Positions 15,933 to 25,401 of a stretch of 64,000 nt of DNA are shown here, one piece after another. The notes below the pieces were generated by a model, which saw only the letters and a program-made list of their open reading frames with translations, ran no database searches and was not told the DNA's origin. Origin of the DNA: Coprosoma sp963660615 (GTDB taxonomy: Bacteria; Bacillota_I; Bacilli_A; RF39; UBA660); NCBI GenBank assembly GCA_963660615.1, contig CAVKYE010000001.1, forward strand, positions 62,001 to 126,000, written 5' to 3'. The first letter of the stretch is position 1. Every line of letters starts with the position of its first letter. The position numbers and the translations under genes were made by a program.

Positions 15933-17453
15933 TTAAACTACTTCTTTTTGCTTTAAGTTAAAATTTTCTTCTCTTTTAGATAAAAATACTTTAGTTCTAT
16001 TTGTTAAAACTTCGGCTGGTAACTGATTACTTGTGGTTATTAAATCAAAAAACATTTTACTTTCTGGAGTAGCATTTAATTTAACCAATACTTTTCCGTT
16101 TGAACTATCAAAACAATAATAATTACTATCAAATAACCCATGATGATTACTACACAACCAAATTCCATTGTCTCCTGAATTTGCCAACATATATTTCTTA
16201 TAAAATTGTTCATTGCAATGTTCATTACTAGTATCAAGTAATTTTTTCATATCTGTATTCATATATACTTCATTAATACTTTCTGATGATGCTTTTGATA
16301 TTTCAGCAACTCCCCACAAATGAGCTGCTTCTAGTATATTTTCTATTTCACAACCACATAAATAACATTTTGTTAGTAAGCCTTTTTCACGCATATTATT
16401 TTTAAATAATTCTTGATTTCTTAAATCCTTATTTGCTTTTGCTGTTTCATATTGATTTTTTTCTCTTTCAAATTGATGCAATATTTCATCAGATGTCTCA
16501 TAATTTATTTCTAAGTGTGCTTTGTCAATCAAATTTAATATAGGTCCTGTAAAACCTGTTGATTGCTTGATATTTTCTTTACCATCATTCAAGTGGTATA
16601 ATTGTGAGCCAAATAAGAATTCTAAATTTTTATTTTCTTTTTTTGCAAGAATTATTAAAGTCCACATAGTGAAAAAACTGTCATATCCCTCAGCAGATAA
16701 AGTTTTAAAAGTATAGATATATTTATGTTTTGAAAGATCAATGTATTCTTGATTTTCGTAAACATCATTTTTTGAAATATCATATTCTTCATCAATACAT
16801 TTCAAGTATGATGGAACATTTCCCATATTTCTTTTAGATAAATATAAAATATCATTTGCAAACTTATTAAATGAAATATATTTAATATCTTCATGTGATT
16901 CTTCTAAACTAAAACCTAAAGGTTCATATTCTTTAAAAGAAATTTCATCTAGATTTAATATTTCAAAACCTATAGTAGCAAGTTTACGATAATTCATTAA
17001 ATTTGATAAATTTTTTGCATAAGATTCATTTGTATCTAATAAATATATGTATAATTTTACATTTTCCCCATTATTAAGAGAATCATAATAATACTCAAAT
17101 ACTTTATTTAATCCTTGAAATAAATAGGTGTTAGAATGATAATCTTTTCTTCCATAAACATATTTTCCACCAAATTTTTCAACTTCTAATTTTTTATCTT
17201 CATCATAATTTGTATTTGAAAAACCAATAATATATTTTAAATTATTGCTTTCATATACGGAAATAGTTCTAGTATGTACTTTTTGGGATCTTTGGGCTTG
17301 AATAGTATCACCATCTAAACTTACTATTTCTATATTTATACTATTTTCATTAATATCTATTCCATCTTTAGCATAAGCTCTTTTTATAGCATCCTTATAA
17401 ACCTTTTTATATGTTTCATAATTACAATTATAAATTTTTGCTGTTATATTCAT
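15933..17453 (-). CDS. HNH endonuclease, probable restriction enzyme of the RM locus
   Basis: 506 aa. The C-terminal region (about residues 365-450) has the HNH layout CYLCGCEIENILEAAH, then GIWLCSNHHGLFD, with two Cys pairs and the His-His-Phe-Asp end typical of HNH restriction enzymes. The larger N-terminal part is not recognised and probably recognises DNA. The gene starts eleven bases after the fused methyltransferase gene behind AAAGGAGG. Gene pairing makes it the restriction subunit of a type II, probably asymmetric-site (IIS-like), system. The target is unknown. Confidence 0.75.
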   Translation of the reverse strand: MNITAKIYNCNYETYKKVYKDAIKRAYAKDGIDINENSINIEIVSLDGDTIQAQRSQKVHTRTISVYESNNLKYIIGFSNTNYDEDKKLEVEKFGGKYVYGRKDYHSNTYLFQGLNKVFEYYYDSLNNGENVKLYIYLLDTNESYAKNLSNLMNYRKLATIGFEILNLDEISFKEYEPLGFSLEESHEDIKYISFNKFANDILYLSKRNMGNVPSYLKCIDEEYDISKNDVYENQEYIDLSKHKYIYTFKTLSAEGYDSFFTMWTLIILAKKENKNLEFLFGSQLYHLNDGKENIKQSTGFTGPILNLIDKAHLEINYETSDEILHQFEREKNQYETAKANKDLRNQELFKNNMREKGLLTKCYLCGCEIENILEAAHLWGVAEISKASSESINEVYMNTDMKKLLDTSNEHCNEQFYKKYMLANSGDNGIWLCSNHHGLFDSNYYCFDSSNGKVLVKLNATPESKMFFDLITTSNQLPAEVLTNRTKVFLSKREENFNLKQKEVV

Positions 17454-17464
17454 TTTTGCCTCCT

Positions 17465-19345
17465 TTAATAATTAATTATTATAATTTCTTGTCTATCCTG
17501 TCTGTTTCTCTTAGTTATTTTTTCATTGACTATCATTTTAAAATTATTTTCTTTTATCCAAGTGGCTAATGGAGTATTTTCTTTACCATTTCTATCAATC
17601 ATATTAGAAAGCATAAATTTTATTCCTTTTTTATCTAATTTAGTCAAAAATTGTAACAATTCTTTTTCTTGATTTTCATCCCAACCATTAAAACCTCTTT
17701 TGCCATCGTTATATGCACCACACGAAATTAAATAAGGTGGATCACAATAAACAAAATCCTGCTTTTCTATAGTTTTTTCATATTTTTTGTAATCCATTGA
17801 TTTGAATACAATATTTTTATTTTTAGTTATGTAGGAAAATGAACAAAGTTTTTCTAACATATCCTCATTATATCCAGAATTTCCACATGGATTATTAAAT
17901 TCTAGTTTACTATTAAATCTAATTTGGTGTTCAAAGCCAAAACATATAAGCAAATATAAATCAAGAGGATTTCTACTTCCTATATCCTTACTATTGTATA
18001 AGGTTCTAAAGTTGATATATGTTTCCTTATTTTTTTTCTCTAAATTATATTTTTTTATAGTTTTTTCAATATATTGATATGTTCTAACAAAATCTTGATG
18101 ACATATTTTTTCTAATAAATCTCTAACCATCCAGTTTATGTCATTATAAACAATTTTACTCGCATTTGCATTTATGCAAACTGTACCACCACCACCAAAC
18201 AAATCATAAAATGTATTTATTTGTTTTGGCATATATTTTGTTAAAAATGGTAAAACATCCCACTTTCCACCAATATAGTTTAACGGTGAAATATAAAGAG
18301 GCTTTTCTTCTTTTTCTATATAAAATAACCATTCATAATGTTTTTTATCTTTTGTATTTTCTTTTATTTCTTTATTAACAGCACGTGTGCTTTTATATTT
18401 TACAAAATCGATTTTCTTGAAAGTATATGTTCCTTCCTTAGCATATCTTTTCATTACTTTTTCGATATATTCTTTACTCATTATACCAGCATCACTATAA
18501 CTAAAAATAATGTGCTTAAATTTAGCATTTGCAATAAGTTTTTCAAATTCTTCATGAACATGTCCTTTTCTACACCACATTGAAATTTGATCTCCATTAT
18601 CACGGTGAGCTCCAACGCCGTGTATTTCTGGATTATCATTTTTTGCAATAGTTTCAAGCACATGATATTGACTGATGTATTGTGTAGGAGTATATGGGGG
18701 ATCTAAATATAAAATATCACCACTTATTTTTTCTATTAAGTCATTTGCATTTAACATATAAACTTCATTTTTATATTTTACATCTCCAAAGGTTTCTAAT
18801 GGAATAAATTCCATTTTTTTTGTTGCTCTTGAATCCCAAATTTTTAAATATGCAGAATATACTCCAGCAACATTTGACACTTTACTAATACTTTCTAATA
18901 AACTACCAATAAGATAATATTTTTCATTTTCATCTATTTTCTTTTCATCAAACCATATATCAATAGTATTTCTAATAAAATCAATTTTTTTTGCATTTTC
19001 ATCCGAAAAATATTGTCTTCCAGATACTTCTGGAGCAAAATTATTATAACAAAACCCTTTTTTATAATTATCTGAATCATAATTATTAAAGTATTCAAAA
19101 GGGTCGAATCCTAAATTTTTAAAAAATGTTTTAGAATTATACTTTAGTTTACCATTACAAATTGCGTATGAAAAATATAAATTATCATTTGCAATTATTT
19201 CAAATCTATTTTTGAAATAATCCCCAACCGTACAAGTTCCAGCAAAAAGATCACAAAAAGTCTGACCTTTTTTATCTAATTTTTTCTCTTTTATAAATTT
19301 ATCTAATGTTTCCAGCAATTTAGCCTTGTTTCCTATATATCTCAT
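17465..19345 (-). CDS. Fused double D12-class DNA adenine methyltransferase
   Basis: 626 aa from MRYIGNKAKL (GGAG eight bases upstream; the longer frame lacks one). Two complete D12/Dam-type domains in tandem: the first with DLFAGTCTVGDYF (32-44) and DPPYTPTQY (215-223), the second starting NYIGGKWDVLPF with DLFGGGGTV and DPPYLISCGAYN. This tandem arrangement is known from M.FokI-type enzymes, where each half methylates one strand of a non-palindromic site. It protects the ICE host DNA from the adjacent HNH nuclease. Both catalytic DPPY motifs look intact. Confidence 0.9.
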   Translation of the reverse strand: MRYIGNKAKLLETLDKFIKEKKLDKKGQTFCDLFAGTCTVGDYFKNRFEIIANDNLYFSYAICNGKLKYNSKTFFKNLGFDPFEYFNNYDSDNYKKGFCYNNFAPEVSGRQYFSDENAKKIDFIRNTIDIWFDEKKIDENEKYYLIGSLLESISKVSNVAGVYSAYLKIWDSRATKKMEFIPLETFGDVKYKNEVYMLNANDLIEKISGDILYLDPPYTPTQYISQYHVLETIAKNDNPEIHGVGAHRDNGDQISMWCRKGHVHEEFEKLIANAKFKHIIFSYSDAGIMSKEYIEKVMKRYAKEGTYTFKKIDFVKYKSTRAVNKEIKENTKDKKHYEWLFYIEKEEKPLYISPLNYIGGKWDVLPFLTKYMPKQINTFYDLFGGGGTVCINANASKIVYNDINWMVRDLLEKICHQDFVRTYQYIEKTIKKYNLEKKNKETYINFRTLYNSKDIGSRNPLDLYLLICFGFEHQIRFNSKLEFNNPCGNSGYNEDMLEKLCSFSYITKNKNIVFKSMDYKKYEKTIEKQDFVYCDPPYLISCGAYNDGKRGFNGWDENQEKELLQFLTKLDKKGIKFMLSNMIDRNGKENTPLATWIKENNFKMIVNEKITKRNRQDRQEIIIINY

Positions 19346-19441
19346 TTTATCAACTCCAAATAAATAACCATTATATATTATAACATACAAATCATGTTTT
19401 TTCTTAAATGAGTGTATAAAAAAACTAGAATTTAAATCCAG

Positions 19442-20146
19442 TTAATCCAAAGTTACAGATATATCATAGGTGTATTTATATTTTCTTCGTTTATATTTTT
19501 TTCTGGCAAATACATGACCAACTAAATGTTTATGTTCTTCTTTATTAAATGGATGTCCAGCATCGAAACTTGGTATTACGTTTTCAATAATATCAATAAT
19601 TTCCCATGAATCATCAAAATATTCTCTCATTTCTAATCTTCTGAAATATTGCTCTTTTGGATAGTTAATATAATCATGTTCGTTTTCTGCTAAATGATAG
19701 AATATATAAATTAAACCATTTTCTTTAACAGAAGATAACAATTTTCTCATTTTTCTTTCTTTAGGTATGTGTTTATTACAATTTAAGTGCAGTGATTTAT
19801 AACAAAACACAAAGTCGTATTCTTTTTCAACTTTTTGCTCAAAAAAATTTCTTTCAAACAAATTTACTTTATCCTCATAATGAAAATACTTTAATTTTTC
19901 TTTTAAACCAACTATATTAAAATCATCTATAATACCACCGTTTATAAATTCTTCTTGTTGTTCATAACAATCCAATTTAAAGCCTCTTCTAACAGTACAT
20001 AGTATATGTAAACCATCCAAAGCATTTGGTATTAATATTTTTATATTTTTATCATTATTAAAGTGATTATCAACATATTTAATTATATGTTTGGTATATT
20101 GCTGGTAATCTTCTCCAAAGCAACTACCATATCCTTTTTTTCCCAT
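19442..20146 (-). CDS. Class I SAM-dependent methyltransferase-like protein
   Basis: 234 aa. A Rossmann-like order is visible: KNIKILIPNALDGLHI, then LDCYEQQEEFI, YDFVFCYKSLH and GLIYIFYH, ending in HLVGHVFARKK, the C-terminal strand pattern of methyltransferases. The glycine-rich loop is atypical (IPNALDG). It lies upstream of the RM pair and is the outermost ICE gene next to ftsW. It may modify DNA, RNA or a small molecule; the substrate is not evident. Confidence 0.55.
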   Translation of the reverse strand: MGKKGYGSCFGEDYQQYTKHIIKYVDNHFNNDKNIKILIPNALDGLHILCTVRRGFKLDCYEQQEEFINGGIIDDFNIVGLKEKLKYFHYEDKVNLFERNFFEQKVEKEYDFVFCYKSLHLNCNKHIPKERKMRKLLSSVKENGLIYIFYHLAENEHDYINYPKEQYFRRLEMREYFDDSWEIIDIIENVIPSFDAGHPFNKEEHKHLVGHVFARKKYKRRKYKYTYDISVTLD

Positions 20147-20342
20147 AATCTAATTCCTTTCAAAATTAGATATAATAGACCCCTAAATTTGTATGTTATC
20201 ATCGTAAGGCAACCTATCAAAAAAGTTGCAATTTTTTTGCTTTTTTTTGCAATTTTCATAAATTTTTAGTTTTTTTCTAAATAAGGTTAAATTATCAAAT
20301 TCGGTTTTTTCCCTTATTATAAGGGCTAAAAAGTGTCTGTAG
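20147..20342. other. ICE end region with phased A-tracts
   Basis: Non-coding. On the minus strand it contains CCCTTA-TAA-TAAGGG (near 20316-20330) and, around 20222-20256, A-tracts separated by GC (TTGCAAAAAAAAGC, then AAAAAAATTGCAA), which suggest bent DNA. A possible -10 TATTAT for the methyltransferase-like gene lies near 20170. Its position at the element end suits protein-DNA architecture for recombination, but this is inference. Confidence 0.35.
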
Positions 20343-21350
20343 TTATAGGATACCACGAAGTATAACCCCAGTTACTGGTATAAGGCCAACTACTACCATA
20401 AGATTAAGTAAAGCTTGAAAGCCTAAAGAAAATATAATTCCAAAAGCTAGATATTTTCCAAATAAATTCTCACATTTTAAAGCTATTTTTATTCCTATGG
20501 CAATTATGCTGATGAATAATAATGCGACGATTAAAATTCCAACGAATCCAAATTCTTCGCTAATGATTGAGAAAATGAAGTCTGTTTGAGGTTCGGGTAA
20601 GTAAAAATGTTTTTGTCTAGAGCCTCCAAGCCCAAAGCCAAATAATCCTCCTGGCCCGATTGCATAAAGTGATTGTATAATTTGAAAACCACTACCTAAC
20701 GGATCTTCCCAAGGGTTTAAAAATGATAGTATTCTTTTTAATCTATAGGGGGCGGCTATAATTAAGGCTATGACTCCTAAAAGGCCAATTACTAAGGTTT
20801 TTAAGAAGAATTTTATTGAAACTCCTCCGGCAAATAAAAGTCCTATAACACCCATGACTAAAATCATGCCTGTTCCAAAGTCAGGTTGTAACATAATAAG
20901 GCCAAAGACTATTAAAGTAAGGCCAAGGATTGGAATAACACCTTTTTTTATATTACCCAAATCTTTACGGTTATTATATAGATATTTGCTTGTAAAAATA
21001 ATCATTGCTAGTTTCATAAATTCACTAGGCTGCACGCCAAAAGAACCGATACCAAACCAACTTTTACTGCCATTTTTCTCAGTTCCAAATATTAAGACTA
21101 AAACTAGTAGGATAAAACAGATAATAAAAATTTTATTAGAATATTTATAATAGTTTTCAAAGTTAAATTTGCTGACTAAATACATAAGTATAATTCCTAG
21201 GATTAAAAACATTCCTTGGTTTTTTACGTATTTAAAGGTGTCATTAAATTTATAATCTGCCCAAACGTATGAGGCTGAATAAATCATAATTAGGCCAAAT
21301 AACGATAAAAGTATTATTAATATAAACAAGGAAATATTTATTTTTTTCAT
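20343..21350 (-). pseudogene. ftsW: FtsW/RodA-family protein, truncated by the ICE
   Basis: 335 codons from MKKINISLF; GGGGTGG precedes the ATG and the start overlaps the mraY stop (ATGA). SEDS membrane segments and motifs are present: NQGMFLILG, GSKSWFGIGSFGVQPSEFMKL, QPDFGTGMILV, GFQIIQSLYAIGPGGLFG. At residue 329 (GLIPVTGV) the family continues TLPFLSYGGSS, but here the frame reads ILRGIL-stop. The last membrane segments and that conserved motif are missing. FtsW polymerises septal glycan with its partner PBP; this copy should be inactive unless the ICE excises. Confidence 0.9.
20360..20366 (-). other. ICE-ftsW attachment junction
   Basis: ftsW homology stops after the codons for TGV (GGG GTT). 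The following TATACTTCGTGGTATCC does not encode FtsW sequence and would be the ICE half-site. The partner junction and the FtsW C-terminal fragment must lie left of the window, so the crossover bases cannot be fixed here. Confidence 0.6.
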
Positions 21351-22330
21351 AAAACCACCCCATAATAAAGGGCAATTAAAGATGTCAAAATACCAATTAC
21401 CCAAAATAATAAGACTGTTTTTCTTTCCCCTATTTTCATCTCAAAGGTATGATGAATGGGGGTCATTGGGAAAAATCTTTTAGATGTAAGTTTGTAATAA
21501 ATAATTTGAATGATACAGCTAAAGGTTTCGATGGCGAATACAAAACAAATCAAAATAAGTAATAGTTCATGTCTTGTCATAATTGCATAAGCTCCTAATG
21601 TTGCTCCCAAAGCAAGTGAACCTGTATCTCCCATAAATATCTTAGCAGGATTCATATTAAAGACTAAAAATCCAAAAAGAGAACCTACTAGGAGAAAACA
21701 AAATACTGCAATATCTTCATATCCTAAAAGCCAGCCAGTATGCCAAGAGATGATTCCAAAACAAACAAAGCTAATAATGGAAAGACCTGATGCGAGTCCA
21801 TCAAGACCATCAGCTAAATTAACTGCATTACTGCAAGCTACCAAAACAAACAAAATAAATAAGCCATAAAGAAACCCAATATCAAGTTTAAAATGAAGAA
21901 GATGAATCCACAAAAGAGGTTCGTTTCCACTCTTCATGAAAAAATAAAAGAAAACGACTGCAATAATTACTTGCAAAAATAATTTAGAGGAAGGACTAAG
22001 TCCGTTATTATTGTGTCTTTTTATAATAAGAAAATCATCAATAAATCCAATAAGCATATAACTAAAGAAGGTAAAAACAATAATAAATAATGTATAACTG
22101 AAATGAATTTTACCTAAATAAAGCAGAATAATAAGTAAAATTATAGATGAAAAGACAAATATAAGACCGCCCATAGTAGGTGTACCATCCTTAGTCTTAT
22201 GACTTCTTCTTAAATAAATACTAATACTTTGTGAAACGTGAAATTTTTTTAAAATGGGAATTAAAATGCAGGCTAGAATCATAGAAAAAACAAAACCTAA
22301 AAGCATTGCGATAACTGATTTTTCTATCAT
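21347..22330 (-). CDS. mraY: Phospho-N-acetylmuramoyl-pentapeptide transferase
   Basis: 327 aa from MIEKSVIAMLL (GGAGG six bases upstream). About ten membrane segments and the MraY signatures: HKTKDGTPTMGGLIF near the N-terminus, NAVNLADGLDGLA and MNPAKIFMGDTGSLALG, and a PIHHTFE-type loop. It makes lipid I from UDP-MurNAc-pentapeptide at the inner membrane face. It lies between pbp and ftsW as in dcw clusters and is intact, although the genes on both sides are broken. The start overlaps neither neighbour; its stop overlaps the ftsW start. Confidence 0.95.
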   Translation of the reverse strand: MIEKSVIAMLLGFVFSMILACILIPILKKFHVSQSISIYLRRSHKTKDGTPTMGGLIFVFSSIILLIILLYLGKIHFSYTLFIIVFTFFSYMLIGFIDDFLIIKRHNNNGLSPSSKLFLQVIIAVVFFYFFMKSGNEPLLWIHLLHFKLDIGFLYGLFILFVLVACSNAVNLADGLDGLASGLSIISFVCFGIISWHTGWLLGYEDIAVFCFLLVGSLFGFLVFNMNPAKIFMGDTGSLALGATLGAYAIMTRHELLLILICFVFAIETFSCIIQIIYYKLTSKRFFPMTPIHHTFEMKIGERKTVLLFWVIGILTSLIALYYGVVL

Positions 22331-22340
22331 AAAATGCCTC

Positions 22341-23201
22341 CTATCCCATAAAAAGTCTAACAGTCTCCCCTTCATAAATTCTTTCGCCTGCTGAAGGTGA
22401 CTGATAAGTTACTTTATCACCCGAACCACTTATCTCAACTTTAAATGAAGATAAGTTTTTAACGGCTTCTTCTTTACTTTTACCAACAACATTACTAACT
22501 TCTTTATACTTTTTGTCAGTATACTGATACTCTTTCTCCATTCCACCAGAAGGTTTTTTAATATTAAGGGCTTTTATACAATCCAATAAAATCTCCCGAG
22601 CTGGTGGGCCGGCAATAAGGCCTCCAAATTGATTAACGCCTTTTGGATTATCAATTGCGACATAAACTACTACTTTTGGATTATTGGCAGGAAGAAAGCC
22701 AATAAAAGACAAAATGTAATTGTTAACTAAATATTTGCCATTTGAAACCTTTTGGGCGGTTCCTGTTTTTCCTCCTACTCGGTATCCGTCAATATATGCT
22801 GTTCTACCAGTACCATTTGAAACGACACTTTCTAAGGCATGCCTAACTTCTTTACTAGTTTTTTCACTAATAACTTTACGGATAACGGTTTTTTTATTTT
22901 CTTTTATAACGCTATTAGTTTCTGGTTCATTTATACTTTTAACAATATATGGTTTATATAAAATACCACCATTTATGGCTGCACTAACTGCGGTTACTTG
23001 TTGAATGGGAGTAACTGATACACCTTGACCGAAGGCGGTTGTTGCAAGTTCTACAGGGCCTACTTTATTCATTTTAAATAAAATACCAGAGCTTTCGCCA
23101 TTTAAATCAATACCAGTTTTACTACCAAATCCAAACTTTCTTATATATTCAAATAGTTTTTCTTTTCCAAGCTTTTGGCCTAAAATTACAAAGCCTGGGT
23201 T
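22341..23201 (-). pseudogene. Class B PBP, C-terminal fragment (transpeptidase end and PASTA)
   Basis: Codes for the last 286 residues of the split PBP. It begins at the Asn of SxN (NPGFVILGQKLG), holds the third active-site motif KTG (GGKTGTAQ) and ends in one PASTA domain (VSNVVGKSKEEAVKNL to GETVRLFMG). Upstream of the junction the frame meets a stop after five codons, so this piece has no proper start. With the pieces at 27206-27370 and 30923-31814 it rebuilds one continuous frame of 638 codons. The PASTA domain suggests a PBP2x/SpoVD-type protein. Confidence 0.92.
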
Positions 23202-24894
23202 GCTTTGTGTCAATACACGAACACTTTAAGACAGGAGTTTGCCTTCTACAAGCAAGTGTTTGTAACGATCTTGACTTAAGTTCGTTTTTTGTATTCATAT
23301 CTAAATCTATATCAATATCTGGTGTATTAAAATCAAAATAAATAGATAATTTTATATGCTTTCTATCACCATTTACTTTTTCAACTATAACCTTATCAAC
23401 TAGTAAATTTACTAAATAAGGTAAGTTTTCTTTAATATCCAATTTTGCACTTAAGCAAGATTCAATATCACTTAATTTTTTACGCATTTTTTCTTCCTCT
23501 AAGTTTTGACTTTCCAAACAGTCTATTTGCTTTTGTAAATTAAAAATTTGCGTATTAAATTTATCATTTCGTTTTTTAAATTCAAAGTCATCAATCATAC
23601 CTTTTAAACTTAAATCTAACAATTTATCTTTTTGTTTATCAATTTGTTCTATCTTTCTTTTTATTTCTTCTGTATCTAATTCATCAGTAAAATTTTTAAC
23701 AATATTTTTATATTCTGATAAAACTTGTCCCAAATAATCTTTTTTATGTTTAATGAAATCACTAAATAGATTAACAAATATTTTATCAAGATAACTTTCT
23801 TTTATAATTGGAGATTCACATTTTGATACTCCCTCAGTTTTATAAGTTTTACAAGCCCATGTTGGATTTAAAGAACGATTTGATCCACCGTTACGAATAA
23901 ATATACCATTACAATCTTTACAATATAACTTAGCCGAATATTTATATTTTTTTATGTGTTCTTCAGAATTAAGTACGTGCCTAGATGGTAATTTTTTTCT
24001 TCTCTCATGCAAAGCATTTGCTTTGTCCCAAAGTTCTTCTGATACAATAGCTGGAATTCTATCATCTTTTTCTATAATTTGTTCTTCTTTAGGTATTTTT
24101 TTCTTTTTATGAGTTTTATAATCTTCAACCTCAGTAAGTTTAGCAGTATAAAATCCCTTATATCTAGGATTGGAAAGCATTTTTGCAAGTGCTGTCCCTG
24201 AATATGGTTTTCCTTTGGAATTTAAATATCCCATTTGTGCTAGTTCTTCGCCAATTTTTTTTAAACCAAGACTACCACTTGCATAAGTAGTAAATAAATA
24301 CTTTATGATTGGTGCTTCATTTGGATTAATTTCATATATTCCATTTTTCTTATAGTATCCTGTTAAATTACCACCAATTAATTTTCTATCTTTAATCATT
24401 CTATTAATACCAAATTTAACTCTTTCTGATAATTTACGAACTTCATCTTGTGCCATACTAGACATGATAGTAAGCCTAAACTCAGAATCTTCTTGAATTG
24501 TATTTAGATTATCAGATAAAAAATATACTATAACACCTTGTTTCAATAAATATTCTGTATATTTGATACTATCAACCGTATTTCTGGAAAATCTAGAAAT
24601 TTCTTTTGTTAAGATTAAATCAATTTTTCCTAAAGTTGCATCTTCAATCATTTTTAAGAAAGAATCACGATTTTTAACAGCTGTTCCACTGATTCCCTCA
24701 TCAATATATCCACGAGTAAAAATCCAATTAGAATTTTCTTTTATCATATCTTCAAAATAATTTTGTTGATTTTCTAACGAATTTAACTGTTCATCTTTAT
24801 CCGTTGAAACACGACCATAATATGCAACTTTTAAATTCATATCATAAATTGTTTTACCTTTTCTTAATTCTTCTCTTGCTTTTTTTATTTCCAT
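23149..24894 (-). CDS. Large serine recombinase of element A, reading frame crosses its att site
   Basis: 581 aa as integrated; start MEIKKAREEL (the longer frame uses a GTG without spacing for a ribosome binding site). N-terminal resolvase domain with catalytic S30 in YYGRVSTDKDEQ, recombinase domain, zinc-ribbon cysteines (YCKDCNG, then CKTYKTEGVSKCESP), and a coiled coil around residues 400-500. It integrates and excises the element. Codon 565 (CAA) contains the crossover AA, so residues 566-581 (PRLCNFRPKAWKRKTI) come from pbp DNA in another frame. In the circle the frame would continue into 27030-27203 with 57 other residues. Confidence 0.92.
   Translation of the reverse strand: MEIKKAREELRKGKTIYDMNLKVAYYGRVSTDKDEQLNSLENQQNYFEDMIKENSNWIFTRGYIDEGISGTAVKNRDSFLKMIEDATLGKIDLILTKEISRFSRNTVDSIKYTEYLLKQGVIVYFLSDNLNTIQEDSEFRLTIMSSMAQDEVRKLSERVKFGINRMIKDRKLIGGNLTGYYKKNGIYEINPNEAPIIKYLFTTYASGSLGLKKIGEELAQMGYLNSKGKPYSGTALAKMLSNPRYKGFYTAKLTEVEDYKTHKKKKIPKEEQIIEKDDRIPAIVSEELWDKANALHERRKKLPSRHVLNSEEHIKKYKYSAKLYCKDCNGIFIRNGGSNRSLNPTWACKTYKTEGVSKCESPIIKESYLDKIFVNLFSDFIKHKKDYLGQVLSEYKNIVKNFTDELDTEEIKRKIEQIDKQKDKLLDLSLKGMIDDFEFKKRNDKFNTQIFNLQKQIDCLESQNLEEEKMRKKLSDIESCLSAKLDIKENLPYLVNLLVDKVIVEKVNGDRKHIKLSIYFDFNTPDIDIDLDMNTKNELKSRSLQTLACRRQTPVLKCSCIDTKQPRLCNFRPKAWKRKTI
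23200..23227. other. att junction of element A, host 3' side
   Basis: TT crossover bases at 23200-23201 followed by half-site GCTTTGTGTCAATACACG and so on to 23227. The minus-strand reading AAAGTGTTCGTGTATTGAC matches AAAGTGTTCCTGTATTTAC at the other end with two mismatches in 19. Confidence 0.88.
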
Positions 24895-24935
24895 AAATAG
24901 CACTTCCTTTCATGTGTTCCTAAAATTCAAGATAA

Positions 24936-25181
24936 CTAGGATGCTTGCATGGTAGCTCCATAATCAACATTTGTCAAATCATCTTTTTCATTTAATAAGT
25001 ATTCGTTTCTTATTTTTTTTAGTCTTCCCATAATAGAATTTTCCATTTCATTATATGTTCTTAAATCAATAACTTTTTCATCGTATAATTCTTTATTAAC
25101 AATTAGTCTATATTCCAACAACTTATATTCAAAAGGTAATTGTTTTGTACTAAATCTAACTTCTATATCTTTTTCTAGCAT
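24936..25181 (-). CDS. Small recombinase-companion protein (81 aa), candidate directionality factor
   Basis: The core YKLLEYRLIVNKELYDEKVIDLRTYNEME resembles the 52-aa protein beside the recombinase of element B (LEYELIINKKLYDQGVITERQYDEV). Both lie immediately upstream of their recombinase genes. The pattern recalls SHOCT-like short domains. Constant pairing with a serine recombinase is what a recombination directionality factor would show, but the function is inferred only from position and shared sequence. The N-terminal extension (KDIEVRFSTKQL) is unique to this copy. Confidence 0.55.
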   Translation of the reverse strand: MLEKDIEVRFSTKQLPFEYKLLEYRLIVNKELYDEKVIDLRTYNEMENSIMGRLKKIRNEYLLNEKDDLTNVDYGATMQAS

Positions 25182-25230
25182 TTAGATTTACCTCCAACTA
25201 ATTTTATTCAAGGCGAAATAAAATTATACA

Positions 25231-25254
25231 AAAAAACCAACAACTTGGTTTTTT
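25231..25254. terminator. Terminator downstream of the abiE pair
   Basis: AAAAAACCAA, CAAC loop, TTGGTTTTTT: a perfect ten-base inverted repeat with T/A flanks, usable in both directions. It ends the abiE transcript and isolates it from the recombinase genes. The 140 bases from 25261 to 25401 show nothing else. Confidence 0.7.
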
Positions 25255-25401
25255 AGAAAATGCTATTTAAATTTTTATTCTGTTTTATTTATTACTAATA
25301 CTTATCTTTATTTTTTCTCTAATAAATTTCATTAATTCTTAAAGAATATCAATTATTTAAAACCATTGATAATTTAAATTGAATTCACTTATTTTTACAG
25401 A

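Larger units (their letters stand above)
1..20365. mobile_element. ICE end inserted in ftsW (left end outside window)
   Basis: Continuous accessory DNA from the window start to the ftsW junction: type IV secretion genes, SSB-like proteins, an adhesin-sortase operon, a divergent XRE regulator, and an RM locus. Ends exactly where ftsW homology begins. No relaxase, coupling protein or integrase is present in the visible part, so these must lie further left. Confidence 0.85.

Noticed and set aside
22341..23213. Complete stand-alone PBP gene starting at a TTG near 23213
   Set aside because: The frame starts inside the element A half-site, and SxxK and the whole N-terminal part are missing. It is a fragment.
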